In this document: piece after piece, positions 57,701 to 64,000 of the stretch | Layout: every line of letters begins with the position of its first letter | Numbering within the stretch: position 1 is the first letter of the stretch | Source of the DNA: Apostichopus japonicus | Lineage: Eukaryota > Echinodermata > Holothuroidea > Aspidochirotida > Stichopodidae | NCBI RefSeq assembly: GCF_037975245.1 | Contig: NC_092576.1 | Location: 1,254,501 to 1,318,500 of the forward strand | DNA: 64,000 nucleotides | Direction of reading: 5' to 3' | Position numbers and translations under genes: made by a program | Notes under the pieces: model-generated | Databases searched by the model: none | Told to the model about the DNA's origin: nothing | What the model saw: the letters and a program-made list of their open reading frames with translations, nothing else

Positions 57701-60700
57701 GACAGTTGAAGATTGGGATATGTTTGAAAGTACCTTGAACCACATCTACAAGAGGCACGTCCAATCAGATTCATCTTTACATCCAGTACTCATGTCAGAG
57801 CCTCCTGTAAGTACCAAAAAAAAAAAAAAAAATCATTTTTAAAATCTTTCATTGGCATCTGTTTTCTGGCCTATATGGATGTTAAAGAGGCTTGACCAAT
57901 CAGGTTCATTGTTATATAAATATAAATGCAATACCAAAGAACTCCCAGCAATTGCACAATTCAAAGTTTGAAGTTTATTGACAACAGTACACTGGCTTAC
58001 TGTATAAACAATTAAAAAGGGCCCATTAGATCCATGAGAGAATAAGTCCTTTACCTCATCAAAAGAAGTTTAAACATAGATCAGGAATGAATGAAAACTA
58101 TGTGGTCCCATGTAACATTCCAATCCCCCTCAGTGACACAGAAAAGTCCTTTGAACCAGGCGCCCGCCATCTTGTATCCTCCATTAGTAATATTCATATA
58201 ATCAAGTAATACCAATCTGTAACCTCATTGACCAACTCCTAAGGGTGTTTCTACGACTTTGAGGTGCTATTCCGAAGAATGTCTTGCGAGGACTTATCCT
58301 AAAAGTCGGTGTACAATTGGTGAGGAGATCCCATACACTGTACTGCTTAAAAACTGCAAAGATTTCAAGGACCGACTTATTTTTGTTCTCTGCAGTGGAA
58401 TGTCCGGATCAAGAGAGAGAAGCTGACGGAACTGCTGTTTGAAAAATATAACATTCCTGCTTTCTTCCTGAGCAAGAATGCGGTGCTAACAGCGTATCCT
58501 TTCTGTAACAGAGTGATGTAATGCTCTGAGATTCATGTGAATAAGAGACTAGGCATCATTTTCTTTTAAAACGTGTCTTAAAGGAAAGGAATTATTCAAA
58601 GAATCTGCATAAAAGTTTTTTTTTTCTCTGGAAAATTTTTAAGCAATCATTCAAGGAGACGTGGCAGTACTTTTGAAGATACCATCACAGAGATTGTAAC
58701 AATTTATGGATAGTGCTGTATTTTCATGAAACGTTTATTGAATAGATTTAATTTTTTTCTGTACTACTTCCCACCAAGCAGAGAAGATTTTTTTTTTTCT
58801 AGCATAGATTAATTTAGTATGAAAATTTTGTTTAGCAGTTGTGACGGCTGTGAATTTTGTCTCTTATAAAACACTATGGTTTCTGTGTAAAAAATAAGAA
58901 AACAAACGGCTATACATCTTTGGACTTTGTATAGCAATTTTACCATTTTGCATAGCATTTTTGCGATGCCGGATAAATGATTCCCTGTGACGTGACTTAC
59001 ATTTATTCCTTCTAGAATAAAATAAGATTTTGACCATTTTGTTCATTTTTAGACTGGCGCGCATCGTATGTGTTGATTACATGGAAGAGATTTCTTGTCA
59101 TCATTTTTGAGTGGCTCTGTGGAACAAGGTGCTCATAACTTTGTTGGAGGTGTGTCGCTATCTGACCAATCAACGGTTCAGATGCAACATATCCCACCAT
59201 AGTAGTCTCCCCACATTTTTATCCTTTAGATTTTTAGATCCAAACTATCACTCAAACCCGATTTTGTTCTACTAACGGCGGTCTATCACTTTATCGCTTG
59301 ATCAAACTGTCATTGTTTTTCCATTGTAATTACTTTAAGATGAGAGAATAAATCAACTGAAAGTTGATCAGTGCCCTTTATCATTTAGTTGGAGTGACTG
59401 ACTATCTGTGTAACATCCAGGGCAAGATTTTCTCATTTCCATTTGCAATACATCTGTGATATTTCTCCTTGATTCAGTATTTTTCAGTTTTGCCAACAGC
59501 CGAGCATCTGGTCTGGTGATGGACAGCGGTGCTACACACACTACGGCAGTACCGATCCACGAAGGATACTGTTTACAACATGGTAAGACTCGACTTGTTA
59601 AAAGAACATTAGCTGTACTGTACTGCATCGTAAAGTTGATTTAAAATTTCTTCCTTTTTTTTTACAAAAACACTCATTTTTTGGGATTGCCGTGTTGTTC
59701 ATTTGCATATGAAAGGATAGTCCAATGTTCACAGAGCAAATGTTTTTATCAATCAATTTATTTATTGTTGCCGAAAAAATTCCCACATTTCATCAACCAG
59801 ACACTTTTATGAATATCAGTCTCATTAAAAAATCAACTCAGAAAATCTTTTTGATTTTTTTTTTTTTTTTAAGTTTTTGATTTTTGTTTATTGGTCAGAT
59901 GACTTGAAATGAAGACTTGAATGTTCAAGTTAATTAACTACAATCCTCACATTGAAAGTCTGTATCATATAACATTGGGAAACATGATCAAATCAATCTA
60001 CAAAGCTGTCTTTATTAGCTTTAAAAGTGTTCTATGCAACAATTCTTTTCGTTCCCAAGTTTTCTCATGTTTGACAAAATTTCTTAATCGGTGAAGTCTG
60101 TGATTTCTATTGCACAGCGATTATCAAAAGTCCACTGGGTGGAGATTTCATCACAAAGCAGGCCAAAAATTTCCTAACCAATCAGAAGATAGAAGTCTTG
60201 CCACCAACATTCATTGCCTCCAGGGTGAGTACGGGTGTTTCATACTACCAAGACAGAGTAACTTAAAACAACATTCATTGCCTCCAGGGTGAGTACGGGT
60301 GTTTCATACTACCAAGACAGAGTAACTTAAAACAACATTCATTGCCTCCAGGGTGAGTACGGGTGTTTCATACTACCAAGACAGAGAAACTTAAAACAAC
60401 ATTCATTGCCTCCAGGGTGAGTACAGGTGTTTCATACTACCAAGACAGAGTAACTTAAAACAACATTCATTGCCTCCAGGGTGAGTACGGGTGTTTCATA
60501 CTACCAAGACAGAGTAACTTAAAACAACATTCATTGCCTCCAGGGTGAGTACGGGTGTTTCATACTACCAAGACAGAGTAACTTAAAACAACATTCATTG
60601 CCTCCAGGGTGAGTACGGGTGTTTCATACTACCAAGACAGAGTAACTTAAAACAACATTCATTGCTTCCAGGGTGAGTATGGGTGTTTCATACTACCTAG

Positions 60701-63319
60701 ACAGAGTAACTTAAAACATGAGTACGGGTGTTTCATACTACCAAGACAGAGTTATTTAAAGGGACATTCCAGAACATATTCCACACTTGTCAAGGTTGAA
60801 AACCCAATGTAAATATCTTGTTCCTAACTTGAGATATGGTTGATTGATTGTTTTCCATTTTTACTGTCTAGAACTTTGAATCTTCTAGGGAGGGTCTGTG
60901 ATGACATCGTGGCAAATGTTTCTTCAACAGATTTACTCTGCTAGTTTAATCTTATCGTCCTTTTATCCTTGGAATGCGATAACTTTCAATTATTTGAAAG
61001 CCGTCAGTCATTGTTCTCAGTATTTAAAATTTCTCTTAAATGTAAATTTTATTGAAATGCTTTTGTTCTATGTAAATAATGCCCAGGTTGTATATTATAA
61101 AGAAGACAGACTAGATTTTTTGCTGAAATCTCTGTAACGACATCATTCACCCTGCTGTTTGCCCGATACATTAATGGTTTTGGCATAAAAATTATGCCAA
61201 AAACATATCCAACATTTTATAAATATGGTGATCCATCCCAAGCTGACAGCTTCTAATTGGTAGAAGTCCAATGAATATTCATGTTATTGTAATTAACCAC
61301 ACCTCTCTCTCTCACAGGAAACGGTCAAAGAAGGACAGCTTCCTATCTTTAAGAGGAAAGAGCTCCTGAAGGGTGTGACACAGTCATGGCAAGACTACAT
61401 GATAAATACGCAGATCCAGGATTTCCAGAGCTCAGTACTCCAAGTATCAGACGTACCTTACGATGAAGAGTAAGTCTGCTGTTTTTTTTTGTTTTTGTTT
61501 TTTCTTCTCTCTCCAGCCTTTCAGTTTGTTACGGGTGGTGATGTGTAAATAGATATGTTACGTGTAATCAATCTGTTCAATGGACAGGTTTATTACAAGG
61601 ATAACCTCAGGCAGAATTTTAGTCATAATAAGTCCGAGAAAAAAGGGAAGAAAAACAAAAAAAACTCCAGGGCTTTGTAATGTTTCTGTAGCTGTTAGGA
61701 TTTTCTAGGTATTCAGAGTTAAAAAACGCAAATGCTTTGAAATTTCTCCTTAAGGACTAAAACCATGGACGATGCAAAATTTAGTTTTAAATTTGAAAAC
61801 GAATTAAAAAGATGTCTTTTTAACTTGATATATAGACAACAAATCATTCTTGCATATTAGATTCAAGAACCATTTTGTCTCTGACAAATTTGTTATGGAT
61901 TGTTATCATTATGTTGTGCCGTACAGGTTGAGGTGCTGCTGAGGATTGTGTAGGGAACTGAGGAACTGTTCTAATGGTGTTTGTGTTTGTTAGACTATGT
62001 AGTCCAGCAGCTTTACTTGATGAGGCTCAGATATTTAAAGGGGTGATTTATGAAAAATTTGTATAAAACTTTACGACCACAACTGATAGCGGAGTGTCAA
62101 GAAGGTCTAAAACTAGAAATTTATTTATGTATCATAAATTAATCCGGTAAAGGAGTTCATTTATAAGCAATACGTGATTGAAAGAAATGCTATAACAGTT
62201 CAGTGTGGTTTATTTATTCTGTTTTCACATGAGCAGGGCACAGGTGTTGTGCATTATTGGGGTACTTATAAAACATATGAGGCTTCCTGTTTGCCCCTCC
62301 CCTCCCCCCAAAAAAAAGAGAACAAAAAAACAGTACCCCAGTACTTCTGCGGGGACTGTACACATACTCGTCACTGAAAATGTCTGATTTTTTTCTTAAT
62401 TTTTTTTTAAAATCCTGACTCCTTGTCTGCTCAGTTTACAACAAGTTCTTGGAATTGGTAATAGTTCGTAGATATTCAATAATTAGCAATTAATAATAAA
62501 ATAATAATAATCGTTTAATTAGCAATTAAAAAAATCCTGACAATTTCTTACATTAGTATTCATGAAATGCAATAAAAATGCTGGAAAATCCCCAAAGTGG
62601 TCACCATTTTCTTCATTATTTTCAATGAAACTTGACTCAAAGTCAAAGTTATGAATTGTGTTCTAAGTGGAATTCAGTTTTTGAATGCAGTAACAATCAA
62701 ACAAATTGACCAAATATGAAGCTGAAGAAGAGGTCTCTTTAAACGTTTGGTTCCCCACGCAAGAAGAAAGCTCTGTACGTTTTCTCCTCCTCTTCTCTTC
62801 AGTACCGTAGAGCAGATGCCATCGGCACCGTACGAATTCCCCACCGGGTTCAACATGGAGTTTAGCAGCGAGCGAATCCAGGTCGCAGAGGGGCTCTTTG
62901 ACCCAACGGTTATCAAGGTAGTCAAGATTTTGAAATTCGCTATTTGCTCCAAAGAGATGTAGAAAGGATTGAAGACAAACAGGGAAAAAAAGGGTGTTGG
63001 GGGAAGATATTTGTCACTGGTAGTAGAGCTACAAATTTCTGGGGCAAAAATTGATGCTAGTGGAGACATTCAGACGGGCACCTGTGGAAGAATGGTGCTA
63101 GAAACGAACATTTTTTATGGTCAAAGTGGTTACAATAAACTGATACAAAAACTATTACTCTCTCTTTTGCTGTTATTGTGACTTTGAATTTCTGTCGTTT
63201 ATTTCTTCCTTTTGTTTCCTCTCGTTCCATAGGCTCCTGGTCTTGAACCCAGCACGATGCTGAGCATGGCCCACATCGCTACCAGCAGTGTCCATATGTG
63301 TGACGTCGACATCAGGAGT
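54736..63319 (+). CDS. ACTL6A: Actin-like protein 6A / BAF53 (10 coding exons, 3' end outside window)
   Basis: Exons 54736-54760, 55391-55467, 56547-56727, 57706-57806, 58396-58493, 59488-59582, 60118-60224, 61318-61469, 62803-62917 and 63233-63319 give a continuous 346-residue frame, against about 429 in the vertebrate protein; the last 80 or so residues lie beyond the window. It starts [11 protein letters not shown], nearly identical to vertebrate ACTL6A, then [28 protein letters not shown] (actin-fold nucleotide-binding loop) and VLQVSD. ACTL6A is a nuclear actin-related subunit of BAF (SWI/SNF), INO80 and TIP60/NuA4 remodelling complexes. Exon 3 differs most from vertebrates ([14 protein letters not shown]), in the insert of subdomain 2. 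ACTL6B is excluded only by the presumed single invertebrate gene. Confidence 0.96.
55391..55467 (+). CDS. ACTL6A: ACTL6A exon 2
   Basis: Acceptor gactttacag, donor aag|gtaaca. Encodes [20 protein letters not shown], the first actin-fold strands. Confidence 0.95.
56547..56727 (+). CDS. ACTL6A: ACTL6A exon 3
   Basis: Acceptor tccgtag, donor atga|gtaagt. Encodes [12 protein letters not shown], a lineage-variable acidic insert, then [16 protein letters not shown]. Confidence 0.95.
57706..57806 (+). CDS. ACTL6A: ACTL6A exon 4
   Basis: Acceptor gtgacag, donor cct|gtaagt. Encodes [19 protein letters not shown] and HPVLMSEPP. Confidence 0.95.
58396..58493 (+). CDS. ACTL6A: ACTL6A exon 5
   Basis: Acceptor ctctgcag; the donor agc|gtatcc is weak but GT-containing and gives the right frame into exon 6. 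Encodes [15 protein letters not shown] and [14 protein letters not shown]. Confidence 0.93.
59488..59582 (+). CDS. ACTL6A: ACTL6A exon 6
   Basis: Acceptor tatttttcag, donor catg|gtaaga. Encodes [20 protein letters not shown], the second phosphate-binding loop region. Confidence 0.95.
60118..60224 (+). CDS. ACTL6A: ACTL6A exon 7
   Basis: Acceptor ttgcacag, donor ccagg|gtgagt. Encodes [19 protein letters not shown] and [10 protein letters not shown]. The last 20 or so bases and the donor are the first unit of the 64-bp tandem array. Confidence 0.95.
60205..60765 (+). repeat. 64-bp tandem array copying the exon 7 splice donor
   Basis: Eight units at exact 64-bp spacing, each with the exon tail cattcattgcctccagg and donor gtgagta, and a ninth truncated unit lacking the exon part. 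Donor GT positions: 60225, 60289, 60353, 60417, 60481, 60545, 60609, 60673. The first is the authentic splice site. Units differ by only a few substitutions, so the array is recent or homogenised. Confidence 0.95.
60766..61317 (+). other. Rest of ACTL6A intron 7
   Basis: No repeat with clear ends or gene. Confidence 0.5.
61318..61469 (+). CDS. ACTL6A: ACTL6A exon 8
   Basis: Acceptor ctctcacag, donor gaaga|gtaagt. Encodes [17 protein letters not shown] and [18 protein letters not shown]. Confidence 0.95.
62803..62917 (+). CDS. ACTL6A: ACTL6A exon 9
   Basis: Acceptor tctcttcag, donor aag|gtagtc. Encodes [17 protein letters not shown] and [11 protein letters not shown]. Confidence 0.94.
63233..63319 (+). 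CDS. ACTL6A: ACTL6A exon 10
   Basis: Acceptor ttccatag, donor agt|gtaagt. Encodes [19 protein letters not shown] and ends IRS; vertebrate protein continues PGLYGSVI in the next exon, not in the window. Confidence 0.93.
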
Positions 63320-64000
63320 GTAAGTGTGTAAAACCGGATGCGGCCTGAAACCGGATGTGGCTGGCTCCTTTGCAAATCCGGTCCGGGCCGGAATTTTTGC
63401 CAAAAGGAAATAAAATCGGAGACATGCAATGATAGAACTGAAGAAAGGTCCCTCTTCCTTCATCTTGAATATTATGATCAGAATGTCATAAAAGAAGGAA
63501 ATTTGAGATTTACTTCAATTGTTTACTTTCTTCGTAATTGTAAGTTTGTAATTGTTGGAAATGATGTCCAATGACCACAAATTTACGTTACTACCAAGAA
63601 TGGCAGATATGGAATCAAAATAAATCTGGCCAGATTGCTAGGCAGATTCGTTGGAACCGGTTAACTTCGTCATCACAGACTGGATGTTTAGTGCATCCTT
63701 AGTAATAGCATCACAGGTATTCCGGCTCAGAATAAAAAGTAGAAAGGCAAGTTAACAAGTGGGGGAAGGGGGTGGAGGGGCAAGGGGGATGTTGCAATGA
63801 GGGGCTGTAAACATTTTCACAGCAACCACTCTACCCATCTCCTTCATCTTTTAGCTCAGTTGACTTTCCAGGACAATCGTGTTCATGCCACTGGGATGCG
63901 TCTCTCTATTTGTGTGTCTATCCTTCTGTCTGTCCATTGCTCTAGCCGTCTGCTCAATAAGTCAGAAAGGGCTATTACATCCTAGCCAGATTTATCAACA
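63320..64000 (+). other. ACTL6A intron after exon 10
   Basis: Contains a short inverted string ccggatgcggcctgaaaccgg near 63333 and a G-rich tract at about 63760-63790. No exon of ACTL6A (PGLYGSV) is recognisable before the window ends. Confidence 0.5.

Noticed and set aside
60205-60765. CRISPR-like regular array
   Set aside because: Units are contiguous near-identical tandem copies without spacers, in an animal intron.

Overview
The window is animal nuclear DNA. It has split genes with GT-AG introns, about 35% GC by eye, and a dense, nested load of transposons. The two recognisable genes and the repeat types (DIRS, many hAT-like elements, a U2-headed retroposon) fit a marine invertebrate deuterostome, most likely an echinoderm. 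The species cannot be fixed from sequence alone.

Gene 1 (+ strand, about 11.0-44.8 kb; possibly from position 44). Eleven exons join in phase into one 731-residue frame with an unusual domain order: an N-terminal TIR domain, a C2H2-like finger plus a degenerate CCCH finger of the HELZ helicase type, a complete IRE1/RNase L-like protein kinase domain, then the HELZ-type region that normally follows those fingers directly (EKW segment and VIFDFG beta domain). No helicase and no KEN RNase domain follow. It reads as a HELZ N-terminal module with a kinase inserted in it and a TIR domain in front, and is probably an innate-immune or RNA-sensing protein. A short exon cassette (PSPLKPSP...GGEPSKT) is present three times around the 5' end. 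The copy at 44-118 splices in frame to the TIR exon.

Gene 2 (+ strand, 54.7 kb to beyond the window end). Ten exons encode the first 346 residues of ACTL6A/BAF53, the actin-like subunit of SWI/SNF (BAF) and INO80/TIP60 complexes. The 3' end lies outside the window. The 5' splice site of its seventh coding exon has been copied in a 64-bp tandem array, giving seven extra donor sites in the intron.

Repeats. A dispersed family rich in AGGTCA/TGACCT half-sites hosts several insertions. Elements with clear target-site duplications: hAT-like copies at 1217-2935, 15177-16682, 17677-19330 and 39159-40867; a 5-bp-TSD element at 31974-33902 with another nested in it; a Harbinger-like element with perfect 41-bp ends at 8290-10886; a TTAA element at 28262-29300; an element at 5617-7781 carrying eight copies of a 14-bp motif. 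A broken DIRS-like retrotransposon (about 21.0-28.0 kb, minus strand) is split by a 3.8-kb terminal-inverted-repeat element. A LINE 3' fragment lies at about 37.6-38.5 kb. A U2 snRNA-headed retroposon at about 52.92-53.12 kb has its unoccupied paralogous site 1.6 kb away. Foldback or palindromic structures lie at 41.7-42.6, 47.95-48.02 and 51.9-52.4 kb. Between the two genes (44.8-54.7 kb) no protein gene was found.
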